This document shows, piece after piece, positions 34,021 to 42,146 of a DNA stretch of 64,000 nucleotides. Both the position numbers and the translations under genes were made by a program. Source of the stretch: Bacillota bacterium (GTDB taxonomy: Bacteria; Bacillota; Clostridia; Christensenellales; Pumilibacteraceae); contig WRAY01000008.1 of NCBI GenBank assembly GCA_009779975.1, positions 19,657 through 83,656 of the forward strand, written 5' to 3'. Every line of letters starts with the position of its first letter. Position 1 is the stretch's first letter. The notes under the pieces were generated by a model. It was not told the origin of the DNA, ran no database searches, and saw nothing but the letters and a program-made list of their open reading frames with translations.

Positions 34021-35187
34021 TTGAAACAGAAAAAAACAGTAGTAGTCGGAATGAGCGGCGGTGTTGACAGTGCAGTTGCCGCCAAAATTTTAAAAGACGA
34101 GGGCTTCAATGTCATCGGACTTTTTATGAACAATTGGGAAGAAAAAGACGAAAGAGGCGAATGCACAAGCACACAAGACTGGAAAGATGTTCAAACAATC
34201 TGCCAAAAAATCGACATTCCATGCTACAGCGTGAATTTCGCTAAAGAATATTTTGATGGAGTATTTAAGCATTTTCTTAGTGAATACAAAGCAGGCAGAA
34301 CTCCCAATCCGGATGTCCTTTGCAACCGAGAAATAAAATTCAACGAATTCGCGAAATATGCAAAAAAACTAGGAGGGGATTATATCGCAACAGGTCATTA
34401 TGCTCGCCTCGAGGAAGATACAGAAAATCTAGGGGCGGCAATCTGCTGCCCGCACAATAATATTATTTTAAAAAAGGCTCTCGATGACAACAAATGCCAA
34501 ACATATTTTCTCAACCAAGTTAAAACCGAGCAATTTAAAAATGTTCTTTTTCCGCTCGGTTATCTTAAAAAACCAGATGTTAGGGAAATTGCGAAATCGC
34601 TTAAACTCTCCGTTGCTGAAAAAAAAGACTCAACAGGAATATGTTTTATCGGCGAGAGAAATTTTCGAGACTTTTTAAAAACCTATCTTCCGGCCCAACC
34701 TGGCAAAATCATCGACACCAACGGAAGAGAAGTAGGGCAGCATGAAGGGCTAATGTATTATACCTTAGGTCAAAGAAAGGGTTTAGGCATTGGCGGTATA
34801 AAAGGGGAAGAAAACAATCGTTGGTTCGTTGTCAAAAAAGATCTTGAAAACAACACTTTGATTGTTTCAAACGGCGAAGGCGAAGAACTGCTCTCAACCT
34901 CTTTTAAAACAAATATTCTTAATGTTATCGGAGATTTGCAGGATGCCAAGGGCAGCATCCTCTGTAAGTTGGGCGTAGTGGATGCCGCCGGCGTCCCGAA
35001 CCATATTCCTCTATCCGTCAAAACCCGCTATAGAGAAAAAGATATACCGGCCCTTGTCAAAATCAACCAAGACCTCTCCGCCGAAGTAAACCTTTTAACG
35101 CCGGCACGAGCAGTAACCCAAGGTCAATACGCAGTCTTCTATGACAAAGAAAGATGCCTCGGCGGCGGAGTAATTATCGAAAATTGA
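34021..35187 (+). CDS. mnmA: tRNA-specific 2-thiouridylase MnmA
   Basis: Makes 2-thiouridine at position 34 of tRNAs for Lys, Glu and Gln, 388 residues. PP-loop VVVGMSGGVDSAVAAKIL, catalytic Cys in NPDVLCNREIKF, second Cys in STGICFIGERNF, ATGHYARL. The TTG start at 34021 is eight bases after aaagga. Two stretches look repeat-derived and in frame: residues 136-148 (LGAAICCPHNN) and about 305-328 (DLQDAKGSILCKLG to AAGVPNH). mnmG, its partner at wobble uridine, is also in the window with three such insertions. Confidence 0.95.
   Translation: MKQKKTVVVGMSGGVDSAVAAKILKDEGFNVIGLFMNNWEEKDERGECTSTQDWKDVQTICQKIDIPCYSVNFAKEYFDGVFKHFLSEYKAGRTPNPDVLCNREIKFNEFAKYAKKLGGDYIATGHYARLEEDTENLGAAICCPHNNIILKKALDDNKCQTYFLNQVKTEQFKNVLFPLGYLKKPDVREIAKSLKLSVAEKKDSTGICFIGERNFRDFLKTYLPAQPGKIIDTNGREVGQHEGLMYYTLGQRKGLGIGGIKGEENNRWFVVKKDLENNTLIVSNGEGEELLSTSFKTNILNVIGDLQDAKGSILCKLGVVDAAGVPNHIPLSVKTRYREKDIPALVKINQDLSAEVNLLTPARAVTQGQYAVFYDKERCLGGGVIIEN
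34428..34465. repeat. in-frame 'gtaggggcggc' repeat in mnmA, first
   Basis: ctaggggcggcaatctgctg followed by cccgcac, a clear copy of the family at 41368 and 63970. Confidence 0.7.
34934..35005. repeat. in-frame repeats in mnmA, second
   Basis: Two hairpins: gaggatgc-type arms (gcaggatgc / gcatcctc) and gtagtggatgccgccggcg + tcccgaac, which matches the intergenic copy gtaggggacgccgccctcgg at 36931. Confidence 0.6.
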
Positions 35188-35199
35188 TGCAATATCTAA

Positions 35200-35345
35200 A
35201 ATCACAAATCACAGACAAATGTAAAGTTGTCAAGCGTTTTCAACACTTTTGTCGTGTTCTGCTAGTACTAGAACCAAGTAGTCGAAGACTGCTGTCAAAC
35301 AAAATTATAAAACATTTGCAATTTGCAAACTGTAATTTGTAATTT
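35200..35345. repeat. two repeats before parA
   Basis: An outer pair (aaatcacaaatcacag and ctgtaatttgtaattt words) encloses a TTGACA-type stem-loop whose complement reads acaaaagtgttgaaaacg + cttgaca (about 35226-35252). No gene lies in this spacer. Confidence 0.6.
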
Positions 35346-35352
35346 TAAACAG

Positions 35353-35381
35353 TTGCATTTGATTTTTTTTTGTGATATACT
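35353..35381 (+). promoter_or_regulatory. leaderless promoter of parA
   Basis: TTGCAT (35353-35358), 17 bases, TATACT (35376-35381), then six bases to ATG 35388. Confidence 0.7.
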
Positions 35382-35387
35382 TAATGC

Positions 35388-36206
35388 ATGGCAAAAATTA
35401 TTGCAATTGCAAATCAAAAGGGTGGGGTTGGAAAAACGACAACGACAATTAATTTGGCGTCTTTTGTTGCTTATATGGGAAAGCGGGTTTTGGTCATTGA
35501 CCTTGACCCTCAAGGCAACTCGTCAAGCGGCTTGGGAATTGACAAACACAAGTTGGAGTTTAGTATTTATGGAGTGCTTTTAGGTGATTGCACTGCTCGT
35601 CAGGCAACAATTGAAACTCGTGTTCCAAATCTTTTCATTATGCCTGCAAATAATCATCTCTCGGGTGCTGAAATTGAACTTACTAGTTTTGTTGACCGTG
35701 AAAGCGTTTTGAAAAAAATACTTGAACCGCTTCATGATAAGTATGACTACATATTTATTGACTGTCCGCCGTCACTTGCACTTTTGACAGTCAATGCTCT
35801 GACTGCTGCAAATTCGGTTCTAATCACTATTGCGTGTGAGTTCTTTGCACTTGAGGGACTGTCTCGCCTTATGAACACCATCAAATCAATAAAAAACCTT
35901 GACTTGAACAAAAATCTTGATGTTGAAGGTGTTGTTATGACGCTTTTTGACGGGCGTTCAAGCGTCACTCAAATGCGTGCGGAAGAAGTCTCAAAATACT
36001 TTGGCAAAAGAGTATTCCAAACAAAAATCCCAAGAAATATCAAGTTGAGCGAAGCCCCTTCTTATGGTCTTCCAATAATGCAATTTGACCCAAAATCAAC
36101 AGGCGCTCTTGCATATTATCAACTGGCACTGGAATTCTTAAAAAGAAACAAAGACAATATCAAGCCGATTGAAAACTTGAGTAAGTTAAAAGTAAGGATT
36201 GATTAA
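35388..36206 (+). CDS. parA: ParA/Soj-type chromosome partitioning ATPase
   Basis: 272 residues. Deviant Walker A KGGVGKTTTTINLAS, DLDPQGNSSSGLG, and Walker B-like YDYIFIDCPPSLALLT. It should bind DNA non-specifically as an ATP dimer and act in chromosome segregation or sporulation control. parB, its usual neighbour, is absent; the gene is followed by a tiny Cys-rich frame. The leaderless promoter fixes the ATG start. Confidence 0.92.
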   Translation: MAKIIAIANQKGGVGKTTTTINLASFVAYMGKRVLVIDLDPQGNSSSGLGIDKHKLEFSIYGVLLGDCTARQATIETRVPNLFIMPANNHLSGAEIELTSFVDRESVLKKILEPLHDKYDYIFIDCPPSLALLTVNALTAANSVLITIACEFFALEGLSRLMNTIKSIKNLDLNKNLDVEGVVMTLFDGRSSVTQMRAEEVSKYFGKRVFQTKIPRNIKLSEAPSYGLPIMQFDPKSTGALAYYQLALEFLKRNKDNIKPIENLSKLKVRID

Positions 36207-36213
36207 TCTTAAA

Positions 36214-36308
36214 ATGAACATCAAAAAAAATGTTTTTGTCCGAATATTAAATGCAAAAATCATGGAAACTGCAAAGTTTGTGAAAAAAAACATAATGGCA
36301 CAAAATAA
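36214..36308 (+). pseudogene. small Cys-rich protein, frameshifted in an A8 run
   Basis: After MNIKK the frame runs through eight A (36223-36230). With one extra A the frame would give KKKCFCPNIKCKNHGNCKVC + EKKHNGTK and a stop at 36306, a compact Cys-rich protein of the CxC...HGxCxxC type seen in Clostridia. As read, the cysteines are in the wrong frame. It is either a decayed gene, a sequencing error in the homopolymer, or a slippage site. Confidence 0.4.
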
Positions 36309-36355
36309 GAAACAACTCAGAATTTGAAGATTTGCTTTTAATAAAGGTAATATAA

Positions 36356-36397
36356 AAATGCAGGGGCGTTCAGTGAACGCCCCTGCATTTCTTTTAA
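36356..36397. terminator. long perfect hairpin after parA
   Basis: aaatgcaggggcgttcac and its exact complement meet without a loop, then tcttttaac. It is a 'gtaggggcgttc' family repeat and can also serve as a terminator. Confidence 0.65.
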
Positions 36398-36469
36398 CAG
36401 CACACCTTTACTTTTTTTTGACTTAATTACAATAAGCCTTCGTTGCATATGTTGGCATATGCATTAATA

Positions 36470-36628
36470 CTAGTCCTCATATTCCATTTCTTTGACATGC
36501 TTTTTGATTAGTTGATTTATGTAAGATGAAACAGAGCGGTCTTCTTGCTCAGCATATTCTTTTATCTTTGTTAACAAATCTTCATCAAGTGTTATATTTA
36601 TACTCGTTTTTAATGGTTTCATATTCAT
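36470..36628 (-). CDS. ribbon-helix-helix protein (antitoxin-like)
   Basis: 52 residues: MNMKPLKTSINITLDEDLLT as the ribbon and first helix, then KEYAEQEDRSVSSYINQLIK for the second helix. This is the Arc/CopG fold used by antitoxins and small repressors. No toxin gene lies next to it. The -10 box (TATAAT, minus strand) ends six bases before the ATG, so the mRNA should be leaderless. It may repress the divergent small gene at 36696. Confidence 0.75.
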   Translation of the reverse strand: MNMKPLKTSINITLDEDLLTKIKEYAEQEDRSVSSYINQLIKKHVKEMEYED

Positions 36629-36634
36629 ATAAAA

Positions 36635-36640
36635 ATTATA
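36635..36640 (-). promoter_or_regulatory. -10 box of the ribbon-helix-helix gene
   Basis: TATAAT on the minus strand, six bases before the ATG at 36628. A weak -35 (TCAACA) lies 18 bases further up, overlapping the divergent promoter. Confidence 0.5.
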
Positions 36641-36660
36641 TCATAATACCATATTTTATG

Positions 36661-36689
36661 TTGATTAATGGCATATAATGTTATATACT
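36661..36689 (+). promoter_or_regulatory. leaderless promoter of the 36696 gene
   Basis: TTGATT (36661-36666), 17 bases, TATACT (36684-36689), six bases to the ATG. It overlaps the divergent promoter region. Confidence 0.6.
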
Positions 36690-36695
36690 GTTGTT

Positions 36696-36881
36696 ATGGA
36701 AAATAAAAAAGAAACAATTATTGAATTAATGAAAAAGAAAAATATTAAAATTGCGGATATGGCGAGTGTTGAATTGGAAGCAACATGTGTGGATATAATA
36801 CACCTTATCTACAAAATCCTCATCAGCGAATGTTTCACAGATGAGGACAGAGTTCTAATGATGAAAAAAGTTTTTTGTTGA
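36696..36881 (+). CDS. small helical protein of unknown function
   Basis: 61 residues: MENKKETIIELMKKKNIKIA, then CVDIIHLIYKILISECF and TDEDRVLMMKKVFC. It looks all-helical with no clear HTH. Start is at the ATG right after the promoter. It is divergent from a ribbon-helix-helix gene, so a regulated pair is possible. No family recognised. Confidence 0.6.
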   Translation: MENKKETIIELMKKKNIKIADMASVELEATCVDIIHLIYKILISECFTDEDRVLMMKKVFC

Positions 36882-36924
36882 TTATATTTTTATGGTGCTT
36901 CAAATGCGTGACTTAATAGGATAA

Positions 36925-37150
36925 AATTGTAGGGGACGCCGCCCTCGGCGTCCCGATGTTGGTCTATTGTGGAAGTTTATGTGGGTGGCAGACCAAACAT
37001 ATTATATAATAAAATAAAAGGTAATAAACCGCAGGGCGAGCCCTGCACCAGAAACGCCTACGGCGTTACCTTCCGACGCAAGCGTCGGGGTTTTATACCT
37101 TTTGAGGTTGTCGCAAACCAACCTTTGGTTTGCTTCTATTATAAAAAAAA
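36925..37150. repeat. repeat cluster between the small gene and pfkA
   Basis: First gtaggggacgccgccctcgg + cgtcccg at 36931-36957. Then a compound element at 37017-37105 with outer arms aaaaggtaataaacc and ggttttatacctttt around three hairpins: gcagggcgagccctgc, aacgcctacggcgtt and ccgacgcaagcgtcgg. A further hairpin gcaaaccaacctttggtttg follows. A related compound element is at 57655. No gene seen here. Confidence 0.75.
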
Positions 37151-37169
37151 CTCTAATAACACCTTTCAC

Positions 37170-38129
37170 TTATTTACTAACTATCCCTGCCATTTCATAA
37201 AGTCCTTTGTTGAATACTTTTTTTATTTTTAATGCCTCGAAAATGTCCATGTCGAATATTTCGTTATTTTTAACGCCGACTACTCTTCCGCCTTTTGCGT
37301 TCATTAAACACCTTACTGCCGCAACGCCGAAACTTGTTCCTAAATATCTATCCATCATTGAGGGCGAGCCGCCCCTTTGAATATGTCCTAAAACCGTGAT
37401 TTTAACATCATGACCTGTGATACTGCGAATATCTTGGGCTAGTTCATGACTTGAGCCGACCCCCTCTGCCATGACAATCATCATGCTTTTTTTACCTTTT
37501 TTGTAGCCGTTTTCAAGAGTTTTGCAAAGTCTTTGAACATTCAATTTCACTTCGGGAACAAGAATAATTTCCACACCGCCTCCAATGCCGGAATAGAGTG
37601 CAATGTCTCCGCAATCTCTCCCCATGACTTTGATAATTGCAATCCTTGAATGAGACGACATCGTGTCTCTGAGGTTGTTAATAGCCCATAAAACAGTGTT
37701 ACAAGCAGTGTCAAAGCCGAGCGTAAAATCAGTATACGCCAAATCATTGTCGATAGTTCCCGGAATTCCAACGCAAGGAATGCCGTTTTTCGTCAGCCTT
37801 TCCGCACCATAAAACGAGCCGTCACCGCCAATAACAACAAGCCCCCCAATGCCTTTTTCATTCAAAGTTGCAACCGCTTTTGCAGTCCCTTCATCGGTTT
37901 GAAATTCAGGGCACCTTGCACTCTGCAAAATCGTTCCGCCCCTTTGAATAGTATCGGAAACATCAGCGGATTTTAGTTTTTTAAAACGATTTTCCAAAAG
38001 GCCTCGATAACCTCTCTCAATCCCAAAAACCTCAATCTTATTACATAGTGCCGTCCTTGTCGCAGCCCTTACCGCCGCATTCATTCCCGGAGCGTCTCCT
38101 CCGCTAGTCAGTATCGCAATTTTTTTCAT
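37170..38129 (-). CDS. pfkA: ATP-dependent 6-phosphofructokinase
   Basis: Glycolytic enzyme, 319 residues, the normal PfkA length. IAILTSGGDAPGMNAAVR, GGTILQSARCPEF, VVIGGDGSFYGAERL, and the catalytic GIPGTIDNDLAYTDFTLG are all present, with VLGHIQRGGSPSMMDR near the end. I start it at the ATG at 38129 (MKKIAIL); codons further upstream overlap its promoter. The TATACT box ends nine bases before this ATG, so the mRNA is nearly leaderless. Confidence 0.95.
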   Translation of the reverse strand: MKKIAILTSGGDAPGMNAAVRAATRTALCNKIEVFGIERGYRGLLENRFKKLKSADVSDTIQRGGTILQSARCPEFQTDEGTAKAVATLNEKGIGGLVVIGGDGSFYGAERLTKNGIPCVGIPGTIDNDLAYTDFTLGFDTACNTVLWAINNLRDTMSSHSRIAIIKVMGRDCGDIALYSGIGGGVEIILVPEVKLNVQRLCKTLENGYKKGKKSMMIVMAEGVGSSHELAQDIRSITGHDVKITVLGHIQRGGSPSMMDRYLGTSFGVAAVRCLMNAKGGRVVGVKNNEIFDMDIFEALKIKKVFNKGLYEMAGIVSK

Positions 38130-38138
38130 AATAAAATT

Positions 38139-38167
38139 AGTATACGCCATCATATTACTTTTGTCAA
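38139..38167 (-). promoter_or_regulatory. near-leaderless promoter of pfkA
   Basis: On the minus strand TTGACA (38167-38162), 17 bases, TATACT (38144-38139), nine bases to the ATG. The TTGACA ends a stem-loop repeat (aagtattgaaaatact). Confidence 0.7.
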
Positions 38168-38395
38168 GTATTTTCAATACTTTTGTGTGTAATTGCCAAT
38201 ACAAGTATTTATCTCAACAAAACAGTCAAAGACTGTTGTTAAGTATTTTCAATACTTTTGTCGAAGGGTCAATATATTAGTTATTTCACACAAAAGTGTC
38301 AAAGACACTTGACAATGGTCTTTGACCCCTTTGTTGGGGTGATTGCTGTGTAATAGCAATCTCTCACAAAACTATCAAAGATAGTTGACAAAATT
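38155..38395. repeat. array of TTGACA stem-loop repeats between pfkA and the lipoprotein gene
   Basis: At least four hairpins of the form acaaaa-stem-aaa-stem-ttgaca. Stem pairs differ but stay complementary: aagtatt/aatactt (about 38163), aacagtc/gactgtt (about 38222), aagtgtc/gacactt (about 38304) and actatc/gatagt (about 38371). Two of them supply the -35 boxes of the flanking divergent promoters. Confidence 0.75.
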
Positions 38396-38413
38396 TTCAT
38401 ATAATGTTATACT
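38385..38413 (+). promoter_or_regulatory. promoter of the SBP_bac_5 lipoprotein
   Basis: TTGACA (38385-38390), 17 bases, TATACT (38408-38413). Confidence 0.75.
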
Positions 38414-38436
38414 ACACTGAATTGGAGGTGTCGAAA

Positions 38437-41124
38437 ATGAAAAAAATATTCAAAAAGATTTCAATGGTAATGCTTGCAATACTTTTGATTTTTCCTGTTT
38501 TTGCGTTGAGTGGATGTTGGTGCAATTGTTGGAGAAGGAATATTGAATTTTTTCCCTTCGTTATCGGCGTTGATGAAATAAACGGCGACTTCAATCCTTT
38601 CACTTCCGCCCATCCGGTTGATCGTCAAATTATTTCAAAAACTCAAATGCCTCTTGCAAGGCTTAATACTCAAGGAACTTGGCTTGAATATGGTAGTGGA
38701 ATTCCTGTTGCCACCAAAGCATTAAAAGTTGAAAAACTAAACTCATCGGGTCAAGTGATTTCTGAGAGTGTCGGAAATGACGGAGTGTTTGAAAGCGTTT
38801 TAGGATTTGAAAACTCTCAAATTGCTCAAACAAGACTGACCTTTGTCTTAAAAGACAGCATTTATTTTTCGGACGGGATGCCATTAACTTTAAAAGATGT
38901 TTTCTTCAATCTCTACACCTTTCTTGACCCGTCATATATGGGGGCAAATCAATTAAGGACTATTAATATTGACGGATTGAGACAATATCATAATCAAAGT
39001 CCTCATGAAAATATTATAGGTTGGAGAGATCAATTTCAATGGATAGCAAATATTGCTTTTTCTGAATTTAGAGGCAGACTATCAGAGTTTCACACTGCTC
39101 AACCGGGTGCAAGAATATCAGTGCCTAATTTGGTAAATTCGGATGTTCCTTTCTCAGTTCAGCAACAAGGATGGCTGGATATTCTTCTTAGAACCTACAG
39201 AGAAGAAGTATCAAGACATTTGCAAAACGGAGACATTGCAGTCCCGGAGGGTCATGAATTTATTTCAGACAGGCTTGAAACTTTCCTTCACAGAGTAGGA
39301 ATTGCCCGTATTGGACCTCCGGCGGGTCAGCCTGGTTCACCTGATATGTTTGATCCGGACGGTCGTGTCCCCAATTTTCGTCCAATCTATAACATTGCTG
39401 CCGCAACCGGCAATTGGGAGATTTTAATTGAAGAAGTTATGACTTCGGTTTTGACTACTTCTATGTTGGTTTCAAACATGACATTTTCAACAAGTGCTTT
39501 TAATTTGATTAACTATATTGCCTCTCAAATGCGAGAAGCATTTATTCCCGAAATAAGCATCCACAACATCAGAGGAATTCAGAGGATAGTCGGAGAAAGA
39601 ACAATCGGCGGAAAAACTTTTAATTCTAACGCAAACGAAATGTTTTCAATAACAATCAACGGTGTTGACCCAAATGCATTGTTTTTACTTGGCGATATGA
39701 CAATTGCCCCAAAACATATCTATTCGGGAGTTTTTGAAAAAATAGATTTTAGAAATGCAGAAAACTGGTGTTGGTATGGCGGAGACCCATCTATTGAAAA
39801 CTCAACTCCAAACGGCAGATTTGGACTTCCTTTTTCAAGAGCGTCGTTTCACAGAGAAGTCATCAATTCAGTCGAAGTTCCTGTTGGGGCAGGGGCATAT
39901 ATGGCAACAAACGCAACATTTGATGCACATCTATTTAATGAAGCAATAACAAGAAACCAATTTTTTTCAGGGAACACAGTCAACTTATACCGCAATCCAT
40001 TTTTCATCTATGGTCCAAATAATGGTCCGGCAAGAATTCATAGAGTTGCAATGCGCAGTAGACCGAGAGCGGCATTAATTCCGGCACTAAATGCAAGAGA
40101 ATTCCATTACACAGTTGTGGATGCCGTTTATCGTGATCAATCTGTAATAGCAACCTCTCGTGATTTGATTGGATTTGGAGAAGCAAACATGGGTTTTCAA
40201 TATGTTGGTATTAACGCAAGTCAAATTCCTGACATTAGAGTAAGAAGAGCAATCATGTATGTTCTAGACCCTGACATGACACTTGAATATTATGATGGTC
40301 TATCAACACGAATCACAAGAGCCTCAACAACTAACAGTTGGGTGTTTGATGGTGGTATGCCTACTTGTGTGTATCCGTTCCAAGTGCGGAGACTAGTACA
40401 AGTAGGTGTAGGTATGCCTGGTATGGTGACCTATTCTAGTGAAGTTGCCAGAATAAGAAATCTATTCCAAGCAGCAGGCTACACGCTAACCGGCGGGACA
40501 ACAATAGGCGGTATCGCCAATGTTGACGGTGTTTTGCGAGATTCAAGCAATCAGCAACTTAGACTAACATTTTCGCTTCCCGGAGACACAACTGAGCATC
40601 CGGCAAGAGACATGTTTCTAGATGCAGCAAGATTATTGCGTCGCTACTTTGGAGTCAATGCAAATGTTGTTCCGGATCCGCAAGTTTTCACAGCACTTTC
40701 AAGAGGTGAGTTGCAAATTTGGGCAGGCGAAATGGAGCAAGGGATTGACCCATGCATGTTTGAAAGGTTTCATTTTCAGTCGAGACATCACTCCGTCAAC
40801 GCATTTGGCTTCAATGCAATAATGAATGACAGATTTATGGCAAGTTATAACAATGTTCTGCCCTCCCGAAATCAAGACTTCCTTTTGACTATTCTCGCTG
40901 ACTACATTCAAAAAGGAAGACAATCCCTAGATAGAGATGTCCGCATTCCGATTTACAGAGATGCTCATAACATTTTGATGGAACTTGCCGTCATTTTCCC
41001 AACAATTCAAAGAGAAAACATGCACATCCTAAACACCCGAATTATTAACATAGCCTCAACCTACCAAAACCGCTCAACCCTACGAGGTCCAATGTTCAAT
41101 TTCACTCATTGGGAACTCAACTAA
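38437..41124 (+). CDS. very large SBP_bac_5 (oligopeptide-type) lipoprotein
   Basis: 895 residues against about 550 for DppA/OppA. Signal peptide and lipobox (FALSGC) give a lipid-anchored extracellular protein. VDEINGDFNPFTSAHPVD and FVLKDSIYFSDGMPLTLKDV mark the first SBP_bac_5 lobe; the fold seems enlarged by insertions around 200-360. FGVNANVVPDPQVFTALSRG lies in the last lobe. The ribosome site ttggaggt fixes ATG 38437. No permease or ATPase is adjacent, so it either serves a transporter elsewhere or acts as a sensor. Confidence 0.85.
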   Translation: MKKIFKKISMVMLAILLIFPVFALSGCWCNCWRRNIEFFPFVIGVDEINGDFNPFTSAHPVDRQIISKTQMPLARLNTQGTWLEYGSGIPVATKALKVEKLNSSGQVISESVGNDGVFESVLGFENSQIAQTRLTFVLKDSIYFSDGMPLTLKDVFFNLYTFLDPSYMGANQLRTINIDGLRQYHNQSPHENIIGWRDQFQWIANIAFSEFRGRLSEFHTAQPGARISVPNLVNSDVPFSVQQQGWLDILLRTYREEVSRHLQNGDIAVPEGHEFISDRLETFLHRVGIARIGPPAGQPGSPDMFDPDGRVPNFRPIYNIAAATGNWEILIEEVMTSVLTTSMLVSNMTFSTSAFNLINYIASQMREAFIPEISIHNIRGIQRIVGERTIGGKTFNSNANEMFSITINGVDPNALFLLGDMTIAPKHIYSGVFEKIDFRNAENWCWYGGDPSIENSTPNGRFGLPFSRASFHREVINSVEVPVGAGAYMATNATFDAHLFNEAITRNQFFSGNTVNLYRNPFFIYGPNNGPARIHRVAMRSRPRAALIPALNAREFHYTVVDAVYRDQSVIATSRDLIGFGEANMGFQYVGINASQIPDIRVRRAIMYVLDPDMTLEYYDGLSTRITRASTTNSWVFDGGMPTCVYPFQVRRLVQVGVGMPGMVTYSSEVARIRNLFQAAGYTLTGGTTIGGIANVDGVLRDSSNQQLRLTFSLPGDTTEHPARDMFLDAARLLRRYFGVNANVVPDPQVFTALSRGELQIWAGEMEQGIDPCMFERFHFQSRHHSVNAFGFNAIMNDRFMASYNNVLPSRNQDFLLTILADYIQKGRQSLDRDVRIPIYRDAHNILMELAVIFPTIQRENMHILNTRIINIASTYQNRSTLRGPMFNFTHWELN

Positions 41125-41224
41125 ACAATCGTAAAATCAACAATAGTCCAACTAAAAAAATTTCTTCAGACACTCAATGCTGAATCCTACAATGTAACAC
41201 TCATCCAAACTGCAGCAAGACACT

Positions 41225-41395
41225 GTAGTGGCGGTTACTGGTCGTCCGAATATGAGTTATTTAATAATGTTTATAAGGTGTGGATGGCAGAATCCTTCCC
41301 TGTATTATTATTGTGTCAAGCACTTCCAAACATTTATAGATTTTCACTAACTTTACTAATAAATATGTAGGGGCGGCATTTTGCCGCCTGATAAT
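41225..41395. repeat. two 'ggcggtca'-type repeats in a 285-base spacer
   Basis: gtggcggttactggtcgtcc at 41229 and gtaggggcggcattttgccg + cctg at 41368-41391. No gene seen in 41125-41409. Confidence 0.6.
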
Positions 41396-41409
41396 AGACT
41401 GTTAATCTA

Positions 41410-41811
41410 TTATCTTTCAGAGCAATGTTCATGCTCGTTGTGACTATGTTCACGATTGTTTTCTTCGCAGCCGCATGGTTGCTCCCATTCGTGTTCATAG
41501 CCTTCTTCGCCATGACCGCCATGAGAACAACTTCCATGGTTTTGCTCACATCCGCAGCCATGTTTGTTGTGTCCATTCCCTCTGCCATTTTGACATTCGT
41601 TGTGTTCTCTTTCTTCTCTGCACATATCTCTTCCATCTCTTTCGCCACGGCATTCGTGACCTCTGCCTATGCGAAAACATCCGCAGCATCTTATTCTAAG
41701 ACTGCCGCAGCATCGTCTGCGACACGGATTATGGCATCTTCTGTGGCAATGCCTGCGTCTTCCACCTCTACAACAGCAAGCAAGTGCTGCAATTCCTAAT
41801 AAACCTAACAT
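41410..41811 (-). CDS. Cys/His-rich small protein
   Basis: 133 residues with more than twenty Cys and about seventeen His, plus many Arg, Gly and Glu. A short hydrophobic start (MLGLLGIAALACCC) is followed by the metal-binding-like part (HCHRRCHNPCRRRCC, then CGCEQNHGSCSHGGHG). The minus strand is chosen because a strong ribosome site (aaaaaggagga) lies at the right distance before its ATG; the plus-strand frame over the same bases has none. A metal store, spore-coat-like or anchored protein is possible; no family recognised. Confidence 0.65.
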   Translation of the reverse strand: MLGLLGIAALACCCRGGRRRHCHRRCHNPCRRRCCGSLRIRCCGCFRIGRGHECRGERDGRDMCREEREHNECQNGRGNGHNKHGCGCEQNHGSCSHGGHGEEGYEHEWEQPCGCEENNREHSHNEHEHCSER

Positions 41812-42031
41812 ACTTAAATATCCTCCTTTTTAGTATGTAAGATTTTTTAAGGAAAGGGTAAGTTGTAAAAGGGAAGAAGTATTGTTAGGATTTTATTTGT
41901 TATCTTCTATTATAATATGTGGCACAAGAAAAATTGTTACAATATTTTCCATAAAAAAAAGTTACAAAAAGGGTCAAAATAGTTGCAAAACTTTTAAAAA
42001 TATATTATCATTAAATTCGCATTAATTGTGC

Positions 42032-42054
42032 AATGTGTATTATAAATACACATT
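42032..42054. promoter_or_regulatory. perfect inverted repeat upstream of potA
   Basis: aatgtgtatt, ata, aatacacatt. A 10-base perfect dyad about 90 bases before potA in a 335-base spacer that otherwise holds only AT-rich sequence and a possible TTGACA (42073). It looks like an operator for the polyamine operon. Confidence 0.5.
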
Positions 42055-42146
42055 GGATGAAAGTTTTAATTTGACAAAAGTTTTTTTTAAGGCTAAAGCA
42101 ACATTAGTTGAACAAAAGATTTTGACTCAAAAAACAAGGAGAGGTG

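Noticed and set aside
36207..36470. parB downstream of parA
   Set aside because: No ParB-like frame on either strand; the stretch holds only a 32-codon Cys-rich frame and a hairpin repeat.
38155..38395. Hairpin array as a CRISPR or tRNA cluster
   Set aside because: No constant repeat with unique spacers and no tRNA features; stems vary but pair, and they carry promoter boxes.
41425..41799. Plus-strand hydrophobic open frame of 124 codons opposite the Cys/His-rich gene
   Set aside because: No ribosome site; its Ala/Ser/Thr/Phe-rich composition is what the complement of Cys/His/Arg codons gives, whereas the minus-strand frame has a strong ribosome site.
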